Part shown: one piece after another, positions 1-6,248 of the stretch
Layout: every line of letters starts with the position of its first letter
Numbering within the stretch: the first letter of the stretch is position 1
Assembly (NCBI GenBank): GCA_013619035.1
Contig: JABXKX010000057.1
Location: forward strand, 1-10,713
Reading direction: 5' to 3'
DNA length: 10,713 bases
Source of the DNA: Peptostreptococcaceae bacterium
GTDB lineage: Bacteria; Bacillota_A; Clostridia; Peptostreptococcales; Acidaminobacteraceae
Position numbers and translations under genes: made by a program
The notes under the pieces: model-generated
What the model saw: only the letters and a program-made list of their open reading frames with translations
The model's database searches: none
Told to the model about the DNA's origin: nothing

Positions 1-29
1 CGGCAGCGTCAGATGTGTATAAGAGACAG
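1..29. other. Residual Nextera sequencing adapter (artefact)
   Basis: These bases match the 3' part of the Illumina Nextera Read 1 transposase adapter, including the complete 19-base mosaic end (11-29) that finishes in AAGAGACAG. The genomic sequence starts at about base 30. This is library-preparation sequence left at a contig end, not biology, and should be trimmed before the upstream gene is interpreted. Confidence 0.97.
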
Positions 30-31
30 CT

Positions 32-103
32 GTTAATTCTGTGAGTAATCGTGAGTTACATCAAGGATTACAAACAATTAAAAATGCAATCAACATAATC
101 TAG
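32..103 (+). CDS. 3' end of an unidentified gene (partial)
   Basis: An open frame from the first genomic codon after the adapter runs to a TAG stop at 101-103. It gives a 23-residue C-terminus containing SNRELHQGLQTIKNAI. That reads like a closing amphipathic helix; class-I aminotransferases often end with a similar Glu-Leu-x-x-Gly-Leu pattern, but the piece is too short to assign. The stop codon overlaps the degV ribosome binding site (TAGGAGG), a stop/SD fusion seen at two other real gene junctions in this window. That supports the reading frame and co-transcription with degV. The start lies beyond the contig end. Confidence 0.5.
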   Translation, partial: VNSVSNRELHQGLQTIKNAINII

Positions 104-112
104 GAGGTAAAT

Positions 113-967
113 ATGAGCATAAAAATAATTACAGATTCAGGATGTGATTTACCAAAAACTTTGCTTGAAATGTTAGACATTGATGTGATGCCGTTATTGG
201 TTTACTTAGACGATGTCGAACATAAGGATGGAGAAACATTATCGCATAAAGAGTTCTTTGATGCTATGAGAGCCGGGGCAAAAACACGAACTGCACAAAT
301 TCCAACTGTTGTGTTTGAAGAACATTTTAGACGTTATGCTGAAATCGGAGATGAAGTCCTTTATATTGCTTTCTCATCGGGATTGTCAGGTACTTATCAA
401 ACTGCTGAATTGGTTAGAAATGATCTCATGGAAGAGTATCCAAATTTCAAATTACATATTATTGACTCTAAATGTGCTTCGATAGGATTTGGGTTAGTGG
501 TATATTATGCAGCTCAGATGGCAAAAGCGGGTGAATCAATGGAACACATCATTGAAAAAACGATGTTCAACAAAGACCATATGGAGCATATATTTACTGT
601 TGATGATTTAGAGTATTTATATAGGGGTGGTAGAGTAAGCCGTGGTGCTGCAGTTGTAGGCTCTATGCTTAACATTAAACCTATTTTGGATGTTGAAGAT
701 GGTAAATTGGTACCTTTACAAAAAATAAGATCAAGAAAAAAGGCTATTAAGAGAATGATTGAGATAATGGATGAAAGAGGTGTTGACCTTGATCAGCAAA
801 CCATAGGCATCAATCATGGTGATGATCTTGAAACTGCAGAGTTATTACAATCGATGATTGTTGAAAAATTCGGGAGTAAAGATTTTATTCTAAATTACGT
901 TGGTTGTGCTATTGGTGCTCATTCGGGACCTGGTACTTTATCAGTATTTTTCCTTAATTCGTTATAA
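113..967 (+). CDS. DegV family fatty-acid-binding protein
   Basis: The 284-residue product has the full length of DegV-domain proteins. Members that have been characterised (FakB) bind a fatty acid and present it to the kinase FakA for phosphorylation and entry into phospholipid synthesis; whether this copy does so is inferred. Visible signatures are TDSGCDLP near residues 7-14, FSSGLSGTYQTA at 87-98, IDSKCASIGFG at 117-127, DLEYLYRGGRVS at 165-176, LNIKPIL at 186-192 and the closing IGAHSGPGTLSVFF at 267-280. It has no signal peptide or membrane segment, so it should be cytosolic. The ATG is preceded by AGGAGG (102-107) with 5 bases of spacing. It is probably co-transcribed with the truncated gene upstream, because only 9 bases separate them, and it ends at the terminator at 991-1030. 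No fakA is present here. Many genomes carry several DegV paralogues, so no gene symbol is given. Confidence 0.93.
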   Translation: MSIKIITDSGCDLPKTLLEMLDIDVMPLLVYLDDVEHKDGETLSHKEFFDAMRAGAKTRTAQIPTVVFEEHFRRYAEIGDEVLYIAFSSGLSGTYQTAELVRNDLMEEYPNFKLHIIDSKCASIGFGLVVYYAAQMAKAGESMEHIIEKTMFNKDHMEHIFTVDDLEYLYRGGRVSRGAAVVGSMLNIKPILDVEDGKLVPLQKIRSRKKAIKRMIEIMDERGVDLDQQTIGINHGDDLETAELLQSMIVEKFGSKDFILNYVGCAIGAHSGPGTLSVFFLNSL

Positions 968-990
968 TTCGGTATTATATATTATTTATT

Positions 991-1030
991 AGACATGTTG
1001 ATTAAATTCAATGTGTCTTTATTCTTTTTG
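991..1030 (+). terminator. Intrinsic terminator after degV
   Basis: An 11-pair stem (991-1001 with 1008-1018, including two G-U pairs) closes a 6-base loop and is followed by a broken T-rich tract (1019-1029). It lies 24 bases after the degV stop and would end + strand transcription before the oppositely oriented lipA. Confidence 0.75.
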
Positions 1031-1081
1031 TTCTTAAATGATTGAACATATATGTTTAAAAAACTCTATCACGTAAAAGTA

Positions 1082-1103
1082 TAAAAAAACTCCCGAAGGA
1101 GTT
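1082..1103 (-). terminator. Intrinsic terminator after lipA
   Basis: On the - strand, AACTCC-TTCG-GGAGTT (1103 down to 1088) is a 6-pair stem with a stable UUCG tetraloop, followed directly by a T-run (1087-1083). Its 5' arm overlaps the lipA stop codon (1104-1102). On the + strand the same hairpin is followed by a weaker T-rich stretch (1105-1112), so it may also act as a backup terminator for degV. Confidence 0.85.
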
Positions 1104-1953
1104 ATATTTTTTGATAAGATTCTAAAGCTTTATAGGAACTACGAACCAATGGAGAAGAGGCAACTGCTAAAAATCCGAGTTCGTATGCAACATCTTCATA
1201 CCTTTTAAACATATCGGGATGAATGTATTCAACTAATTCAATATGTTTCTCCGAAGGTTGCATATACTGGCCGATGGTAACAATGTCACATCCTGCATTT
1301 CTTAAATCTTTTAGAGTTTGAATGACTTGATCTTCTGTTTCTCCTAGTCCAAGCATAATACCGGACTTTGTTGTCATCTTTGGATTGATATCTTTAATGA
1401 TTCTTATCACCTCAAGTGATTGATTGTAATCCGCTTCTGGTCTTACTGACTCATAAAGAGATTTCACGGTTTCGATATTATGATTAAAAACATCTGGATT
1501 AGCCTCTATAACTCTATTTATAAGATTGCGTTTACCGTTAAAATCGGGTGTCAATACCTCTATAGATATCTCTGGATTAAGTTTTCTTATTTCAATAACC
1601 GTTTGATAAAAATGTTCTGCGCCTTCGTCTATTAAATCATCACGAGTCACCGATGTGATTACAGCGTGTTTTAAACCGAGTTCCGATATTGCTTTTGCGA
1701 CATTTTGAGGTTCTTTCTTCATTACTTCTTCAGGAGGATTAGAAGTAACATTGCAGAATTTGCAATGACGTGTACATTCTTTTCCAAGTATCATAAAAGT
1801 AGCTGTTTTAGATCCAAAACACTCTAATCGGTTGGGGCAGTTAGCTGCTTCACAGACGGTGTTAAGTTGATAGGATTCTAATAGACTTTTAACTTTATTT
1901 AAATGTGCGGTACTTGATAATCTGACACGCATCCATTCTGGTTTTCTCTTCAT
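1102..1953 (-). CDS. lipA: Lipoyl synthase (radical SAM)
   Basis: LipA inserts two sulfur atoms into a protein-bound octanoyl chain to make the lipoyl cofactor, here most likely on GcvH. The 283-residue product has both family cysteine sets. The auxiliary [4Fe-4S] motif CX4CX5C is at residues 34, 39 and 45 (CEAANCPNRLEC). The radical-SAM motif CX3CX2C is at 60, 64 and 67 (CTRHCKFC). The C-terminal RSSY at 271-274 supplies the serine that ligates the auxiliary cluster. It is near the short end of the usual range (about 280-320), with a trimmed N-terminus. The start is fixed by AGGAGG seven bases upstream, overlapping the TAG stop of lplA. It is the second gene of a two-gene - strand operon, placed back-to-back with the glycine cleavage operon that uses its product. 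Confidence 0.97.
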   Translation of the reverse strand: MKRKPEWMRVRLSSTAHLNKVKSLLESYQLNTVCEAANCPNRLECFGSKTATFMILGKECTRHCKFCNVTSNPPEEVMKKEPQNVAKAISELGLKHAVITSVTRDDLIDEGAEHFYQTVIEIRKLNPEISIEVLTPDFNGKRNLINRVIEANPDVFNHNIETVKSLYESVRPEADYNQSLEVIRIIKDINPKMTTKSGIMLGLGETEDQVIQTLKDLRNAGCDIVTIGQYMQPSEKHIELVEYIHPDMFKRYEDVAYELGFLAVASSPLVRSSYKALESYQKI

Positions 1954-1961
1954 GTGACCTC

Positions 1962-2939
1962 CTAGAAAAATAGTGAAATGATTTCATCTGCTGTGATGTT
2001 TTTGAAATAATCGTCTAACTTAAATTGTGATAATGTTTTCCTTATATCAATTTCTGTATGAGGGGTTCCAATAAGCGTATTCTCAATATCGGAAATTTCT
2101 AATTTACTAAAGAAATCACCATAAAATTTAACACCAGTAAAACTTCCTTTTTTTATTTCGAAAAACGTTTCTACTATACCACCTGTAAATTTCTTGGTCT
2201 GATAGCCTTTATATTTGGGAGAATTTCCATAATTCCAGTCCCAAGTTTTAAATCTATTTTCCTCTATTTCTTGTATAGCTTTTATATCATCGTTATTAAA
2301 TTCATAAAAAGAGGCATTTTCAACTGTTTCATTGATATGTTCATTGATAAGTTCTCTGAATTTTACGATATCAATATCGTCTTTTAAATGAGCTTTTATA
2401 TTGGTTACTCTACTCTTTACTGAAGCCACACCTTTTGACTCCAATTTGATTTTTGGTGGATTAATCGCTTTTGCCAAGTCGCCAATATCCGAACTGAATA
2501 AAAGAGTACCATGGTGTAATAATCTATCTTTGTACTTATATTGTGCATTACCAGAAAACTTCTTACCTTCAATGGTTAGATCGTTTCTACCTGAAAATTC
2601 TGCATTAACTCCAAGCTTTTTTAAAACTTCTAAAATAGGTTGCGTAAATTTTCTAAAATCTGAAAAAGAGGTAGAATCGGTTACAATAAAAGCAAAATTA
2701 GTATTGCCTAAATCACAAAAAACAGTACCGCCACCTGATAATCTTCGAACAACATCTATTTGATTTTCTTTAACATAATCATAGTTGATTTCTGCTAAAG
2801 CATTTTGATTTTTACCTATTAAAACAGACCTTTTGGCTCTCCAAAGCATGAATATATCATCATCGAAGTGTTTCATCATATATTCTTCAGCTGCCATATT
2901 AAAACTGAGTGACGTATTTTCATTTAAAACAATTTTCAT
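1962..2939 (-). CDS. lplA: Lipoate-protein ligase A
   Basis: This family activates lipoate (or octanoate) with ATP and joins it to the target lysine of lipoyl-domain proteins such as GcvH. The 325 residues cover the catalytic domain and the C-terminal accessory domain of LplA. Signatures are RRLSGGGTVFCDLGN at 65-79 (lipoate/adenylate pocket), FSGRNDLTIEGKKFSGNAQ at 115-133, KDRLLHHGTLL at 137-147 with K137 in the position of the catalytic lysine, and KGVASVKSRVTNI at 169-181. Residue 75 is Cys where many LplAs have His. The ATG follows AGGAGG by eight bases, with a promoter just upstream. The LplA C-terminal domain argues against LipM or LipL octanoyltransferases. Paired with LipA, it could charge GcvH with octanoate for LipA or with scavenged lipoate directly; that choice is inference. 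Confidence 0.93.
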   Translation of the reverse strand: MKIVLNENTSLSFNMAAEEYMMKHFDDDIFMLWRAKRSVLIGKNQNALAEINYDYVKENQIDVVRRLSGGGTVFCDLGNTNFAFIVTDSTSFSDFRKFTQPILEVLKKLGVNAEFSGRNDLTIEGKKFSGNAQYKYKDRLLHHGTLLFSSDIGDLAKAINPPKIKLESKGVASVKSRVTNIKAHLKDDIDIVKFRELINEHINETVENASFYEFNNDDIKAIQEIEENRFKTWDWNYGNSPKYKGYQTKKFTGGIVETFFEIKKGSFTGVKFYGDFFSKLEISDIENTLIGTPHTEIDIRKTLSQFKLDDYFKNITADEIISLFF

Positions 2940-2968
2940 AACTTCATCCTCCTATCCTAATTGAAATT

Positions 2969-2996
2969 ATCATATCATATAAAAAAAGATTGTAAA
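2969..2996 (-). promoter_or_regulatory. Promoter of lplA-lipA
   Basis: On the - strand, TTTACA (2996-2991) and TATGAT (2974-2969) are separated by 16 bases, a good sigma-A-type match. The predicted transcript would start near 2962, about 22 bases before the lplA start and just ahead of its AGGAGG site. No other - strand promoter this good is seen upstream. Confidence 0.65.
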
Positions 2997-3000
2997 GGAA

Positions 3001-3042
3001 ATTTTTCTGGTTAGTTTTCAGAAAAATACAAAAGTTTCAGAA
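3001..3042. repeat. Inverted repeat plus extra half-site between divergent promoters
   Basis: ATTTTTCTG (3001-3009) and CAGAAAAAT (3019-3027) form a perfect 9-base inverted repeat with a 9-base spacer. TTTCAGAA occurs at 3016-3023 and again at 3035-3042, giving a third half-site. The cluster lies directly upstream of both the lplA -35 (2991-2996) and the riboswitch-transcript -35 (3058-3063). It has no T-run in terminator position on either strand, so a protein-binding operator is a reasonable guess. The regulator is unknown. Confidence 0.4.
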
Positions 3043-3057
3043 TAATTCGTAAAAAGC

Positions 3058-3084
3058 TTTACAAGATGTCTTATATAATATAAC
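3058..3084 (+). promoter_or_regulatory. Promoter of the glycine riboswitch / gcv operon
   Basis: TTTACA (3058-3063) lies upstream of an AT-rich stretch containing TATAAC (3079-3084, 15-base spacing) and a perfect TATAAT (3074-3079, only 10 bases from this -35). Neither spacing is ideal, so the exact -10 is uncertain. The region is correctly placed to start a transcript about 20-30 bases before the first aptamer. Confidence 0.55.
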
Positions 3085-3111
3085 ATGAGTACAAATTAAT
3101 AATGTTCCAAA

Positions 3112-3286
3112 TGATTGTATTCGGGAGATACTGGGTAAACAGTAGCCGAAGGAGAAATTTTACTGAACTCGATAGGTAAGAGAAACTCTCAGGCAAACAA
3201 ATCGATGCATGATGGAACTCTGGAAAAGCGAAAGCGCCGAAGGAGGAACGGGAAACCGGAAACTCTCAGGTCAAGAAAACAGAGAC
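3112..3286 (+). promoter_or_regulatory. Tandem (two-aptamer) glycine riboswitch
   Basis: Two glycine aptamers lie head to tail upstream of gcvT. Each has the conserved core GCCGAAGGAG (3145-3154 and 3236-3245) followed by AAACTCTCAGG (3183-3193 and 3260-3270). In aptamer 1, P1 can form from GATTGT (3113-3118) with ACAAATC (3197-3203, one bulged A), and a peripheral hairpin pairs TACTG (3129-3133) with CAGTA (3140-3144). In aptamer 2, P1 pairs CTCTG (3218-3222) with CAGAG (3280-3284). Two of its stems are capped by GAAA tetraloops (3228-3235 and 3249-3258). By analogy with the Bacillus subtilis gcvT riboswitch, glycine binding is expected to turn the operon on, so that glycine is broken down when plentiful. 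The sequence shows the aptamers; the direction of switching is inferred. Confidence 0.95.
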
Positions 3287-3327
3287 ACGATAGAGGCTAT
3301 TTTAGTCATGCATTCGTGTCTTTTTTA
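3283..3327 (+). terminator. Riboswitch-controlled intrinsic terminator
   Basis: AGACACGA (3283-3290) pairs perfectly with TCGTGTCT (3314-3321), and an inner helper stem can form (3295-3299 with 3303-3307). A run of six T follows (3321-3326). The first two bases of the 5' arm (3283-3284) are also the end of the aptamer-2 P1 helix. Forming P1 therefore competes with closing the base of the terminator, the usual layout of an antitermination switch. Confidence 0.88.
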
Positions 3328-3329
3328 TT

Positions 3330-3373
3330 AACGTCAAATTAACGTCTATAAAACATTACTATAAACGTCAAAT
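3330..3373. repeat. AACGTC repeat cluster before gcvT
   Basis: AACGTC occurs three times on the + strand (3330-3335, 3341-3346, 3364-3369). The first and third copies extend to an identical AACGTCAAAT. The cluster lies between the riboswitch terminator and the gcvT ribosome binding site, inside the leader RNA. Its function is unknown. It could be a DNA or RNA protein-binding site, or chance in AT-rich sequence. The rest of 3374-3422 shows nothing clear apart from an isolated TATAAT at 3413-3418. Confidence 0.45.
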
Positions 3374-3438
3374 CTATATTCCATTTGAGTTAAGTATGTG
3401 TCATAATAGGCATATAATTTTTAAAGGAGGAAGTCATT

Positions 3439-4527
3439 ATGGAGTTAAAACGAACAGCGCTTTATGAAAATCATGTAAAATGCGGAGGACAAATTGTTGA
3501 TTTTGCAGGATTTGAATTACCGATACAATATGTTGGGATTTCTGAAGAACACAACAGTGTAAGAAATAAAGTTGGTTTATTTGATGTTTCTCACATGGGT
3601 GAAGTTTTAGTGACTGGGAAAGAAGCACTTTCTTTTGTTCAGAACCTGGTATCAAATAACGTCAAATCCCTTGTTAACAATCAAGTGCTTTATACAGTGA
3701 TGTGTTATGAGAATGGAACTGTTGTTGATGATCTATTGGTATATCGCATGACTGAGGAAAAGTTCTTCTTGGTGATAAACGCAGCCAATATAGAAAAAGA
3801 TGTTGCTTGGATACAAGAGCAAGGTAAATCGTTCAATATTACTATAGAGAATCAATCTGACTCATATGCCCAACTTGCTTTGCAAGGACCAGAAGCTCAG
3901 AAGCTGCTACAATCCTATGTAAACTTTGATTTAACTGAGATTGAATTCTTTAATTTTAGAGAATCTGTTTCTGTAAAGGGTATAGATGTATTAATCTCAA
4001 GAACGGGTTATACAGGTGAAGATGGATTTGAAATATACTCTAAACCAGAAGACGCTTCAGTATTATGGGATCTGTTGGTTGAATCTGGTGCAATGCCAAT
4101 AGGATTAGGCGCTAGAGATACATTAAGATTTGAAGCATGTTTGCCACTCTATGGTCATGAGATTAGTGATGAAATAAATCCTTTAGAAGCCGGATTGTCG
4201 ATGTTTGTAAAACTAGATAATGATGATTTTATTGGAAAAGAAGCATTGGTAAAAATAAAAGAAGACGGTACATCTAGAAAATTAGTTGGTTTAGAAATAA
4301 GCAAAGGTATCGCTAGAGAAGGTTGTACTGTACTTGTAGGAGATCAAGAAATTGGTCATATTACAACAGGTTATAAATCACCTTCTGTAGGAAAAAGTAT
4401 TGCACTTGCATTAATTGATAAATCACATGGAGTAATGGGTAACAATGTATTGGTACAAGTTAGGAAGAAACAAATTCCTGCAACTATAATAAGTAAAAGA
4501 TTTTATAAGAAGAACTATAAGAAATAG
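3439..4527 (+). CDS. gcvT: Glycine cleavage system T-protein (aminomethyltransferase)
   Basis: GcvT releases ammonia from aminomethyl-lipoyl-GcvH and passes the one-carbon unit to tetrahydrofolate, giving 5,10-methylene-THF. The 362 residues match the family length. Motifs are DFAGFELPIQY at 21-31, LFDVSHMGE at 47-55, NGTVVDDLLVY at 92-102 with the conserved folate-site Asp at D97/D98 (D101 in E. coli), SRTGYTGEDGFEIY, and GLGARDTLRFEACLPLYGHE. The C-terminal barrel begins near RKLVGLEI, and the protein ends in a lysine-rich tail. The start is preceded by AAAGGAGG (3423-3430). It is the first gene of the operon, under the glycine riboswitch. Its TAG stop is fused to the gcvH SD. Confidence 0.97.
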   Translation: MELKRTALYENHVKCGGQIVDFAGFELPIQYVGISEEHNSVRNKVGLFDVSHMGEVLVTGKEALSFVQNLVSNNVKSLVNNQVLYTVMCYENGTVVDDLLVYRMTEEKFFLVINAANIEKDVAWIQEQGKSFNITIENQSDSYAQLALQGPEAQKLLQSYVNFDLTEIEFFNFRESVSVKGIDVLISRTGYTGEDGFEIYSKPEDASVLWDLLVESGAMPIGLGARDTLRFEACLPLYGHEISDEINPLEAGLSMFVKLDNDDFIGKEALVKIKEDGTSRKLVGLEISKGIAREGCTVLVGDQEIGHITTGYKSPSVGKSIALALIDKSHGVMGNNVLVQVRKKQIPATIISKRFYKKNYKK

Positions 4528-4537
4528 GAGGATGATT

Positions 4538-4921
4538 ATGAAGGTTTTAGAAAATTTATTGTACACTGAGGAACATGAATGGTTAAGAGTTGAAGGTAAC
4601 ACAGCGTATTTTGGTATTACAGATTATGCACAAAATATGTTAGGCGGTATCGTTTATGTTGAATTACCAGATGAAGATGATGAATTAGAAAAAGGTGAAA
4701 ACTTTGCTGTTATTGAGTCAGTGAAAGCAGCAACAGATATTATTGCACCTGTTGATGGTACAGTACTTGAAGCAAATGAAACATTAGATGATAGTCCTGA
4801 ACTAATGAACGAATCACCTTATGATGCATGGGTTGTTAAAATTGAGTTATCTGATCTATCTCAATTAGAAGGACTTATGGACGCTAAAGCTTATGAGGCA
4901 TTCTGTGCAAAGGAGGCATAA
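4538..4921 (+). CDS. gcvH: Glycine cleavage system H-protein
   Basis: GcvH is the small lipoylated shuttle that carries the aminomethyl group from P- to T-protein and is then reoxidised by the L-protein. The 127-residue product opens with the typical YTEEHEW. It has the lipoylation motif ESVKAATDI with K63 as the modified lysine (K64 in E. coli), then IIAPVDGTVLEAN and the SPYDAWVVKIE element. An in-frame ATG at 4532 touches the AGGAGG (4526-4531) with no spacing. The ATG at 4538, six bases after it, is therefore the better start, and it also gives the family-like N-terminus. It is the probable client of the LplA/LipA pair encoded divergently. Confidence 0.97.
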   Translation: MKVLENLLYTEEHEWLRVEGNTAYFGITDYAQNMLGGIVYVELPDEDDELEKGENFAVIESVKAATDIIAPVDGTVLEANETLDDSPELMNESPYDAWVVKIELSDLSQLEGLMDAKAYEAFCAKEA

Positions 4922-4922
4922 T

Positions 4923-6248
4923 ATGTTTCCATATATTCCAGTCTCTAAAAAAGATGAGACATATATGCTTGAAGTAATCGGAGCAACATCTGTTGACGAT
5001 TTATTTGTTGATATTCCTGATACTTTAAAGCTAAAAAGAGATTTAGATTTACCACGTCATAAATCAGAAATTGAAATTAGAAATATTATACATAAACTAG
5101 CAAACAAAAATACTGGTGCTTCAGAGAAATTATGTTTCTTAGGCGGGGGCACATACGATAGTTATATTCCATCAATAGTACCTTATCTTACATCACGTAG
5201 TGAGTTTGCAACAGCTTATACACCATATCAGCCAGAGATTAGTCAAGGAACGCTTCATGCGATTTTTGAATTTCAAACTTTAGTCGCTAATTTAACAGAT
5301 ATGCATTGTTCTAATGCTTCTATGTATGATGGTCCTACTGCAGCTGCAGAAGCAGCTTTAATGGCTTTTGACAAACAAAAAGGAGATACTTTATTTATTT
5401 CAAGTACAGTTAATCCTAAAATCAGAGCTGTTGTAGAAACGTATTTAAAGTATCGTGGTTATAAAGTTATAATTATAAATCAAAAAGATTACATTACAGA
5501 TTTAGATGACTATAAAGAAAAGATATCAAAAGATGCTGTAGGTCTTATGGTTCAATCGCCTAATTACTACGGGATTGTAGAAAACTATACGAAAATGTTT
5601 GAACTTTCAAATGAAAATAAAGCACTTAATATCATGTATACTGATCCTTCTTCGTTGGGTATTTTAAAAACACCAGGTGAATATGGTGTAGATATTGCCA
5701 TTGGGGATATGCAGCAGTTTGGAAATCCTATGAATTATGGTGGTCCTCATATCGGCTTTATGGCTGCAAATAAGAAACTTATGAGAAAATTACCCGGCCG
5801 TATCGTTGGTGAATCAGTGGATCATAGTGGAAAACGTGCTTATGTATTGACTTTACAGGCTAGAGAACAACATATTAGACGTGAAAAAGCGACATCGAAC
5901 ATATGTTCGAACCAAGCTTTAAACGCATTAAGTTCCACAATTTACATGTCTGTTTTAGGTAAAAAGGGTATGAAAGATATTGCTATCAACTCAACAAACA
6001 AAGCACATTATCTATATAACGCCTTACTTAAAACAGCTGTTTTTAAAGAAGTGACTCAGCAAAATTTCTATAGAGAATTCTTATTGGAGTCAACTATTGA
6101 AGTATCTGCTTTAAATAAGTCTTTAAATGACGCTGGTATTCTATCACTCATAGAAGTTGAAAAGAATATTGTGCAGATCGCAGTGACTGAAAACAGAACA
6201 AAAGAGGATTTAGATTATTTCATTAAGACTGTGGAGGTGCTGTCATGA
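4923..6248 (+). CDS. gcvPA: Glycine dehydrogenase (decarboxylating) subunit 1
   Basis: This is the N-terminal half of the split P-protein, which with GcvPB forms the PLP-dependent enzyme that decarboxylates glycine and transfers the remaining aminomethyl group to lipoyl-GcvH. The 441 residues match the family length. Motifs are the opening [59 protein letters not shown], and [20 protein letters not shown] longer reading from 4893 adds ten residues overlapping gcvH that do not look like the family. The start at 4923 has AAAGGAGG (4909-4916) six bases upstream, embedded in the last codons of gcvH. It overlaps gcvPB by four bases (ATGA), implying translational coupling and equal subunit supply. 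Confidence 0.97.
   Translation: MFPYIPVSKKDETYMLEVIGATSVDDLFVDIPDTLKLKRDLDLPRHKSEIEIRNIIHKLANKNTGASEKLCFLGGGTYDSYIPSIVPYLTSRSEFATAYTPYQPEISQGTLHAIFEFQTLVANLTDMHCSNASMYDGPTAAAEAALMAFDKQKGDTLFISSTVNPKIRAVVETYLKYRGYKVIIINQKDYITDLDDYKEKISKDAVGLMVQSPNYYGIVENYTKMFELSNENKALNIMYTDPSSLGILKTPGEYGVDIAIGDMQQFGNPMNYGGPHIGFMAANKKLMRKLPGRIVGESVDHSGKRAYVLTLQAREQHIRREKATSNICSNQALNALSSTIYMSVLGKKGMKDIAINSTNKAHYLYNALLKTAVFKEVTQQNFYREFLLESTIEVSALNKSLNDAGILSLIEVEKNIVQIAVTENRTKEDLDYFIKTVEVLS

Noticed and set aside
2401..2763. 120-codon open frame on the + strand inside lplA
   Set aside because: It is antisense to a clearly recognised LplA, has no SD and no recognisable protein features.
3413..3418. TATAAT upstream of gcvT as a second promoter
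   Set aside because: The -35 at 17 bases (TTAAGT) is poor, and the predicted start would fall at or inside the gcvT SD.
3437..3655. 72-codon open frame on the - strand over the start of gcvT
   Set aside because: It is antisense to the conserved GcvT N-terminus with no support of its own.
4532..4537. Earlier gcvH start at ATG 4532
   Set aside because: It directly touches the AGGAGG with no spacing. ATG 4538 has six bases of spacing and gives the standard GcvH N-terminus.
4893..4922. Extended gcvPA start at 4893
   Set aside because: The ten extra residues overlap the gcvH coding sequence, lack family similarity, and come before the well-placed SD at 4909-4916.
6246..6248. Mycoplasma-type genetic code (TGA read as Trp)
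   Set aside because: TGA closes gcvPA in a typical ATGA overlap, and conserved Trp positions inspected are encoded by TGG.
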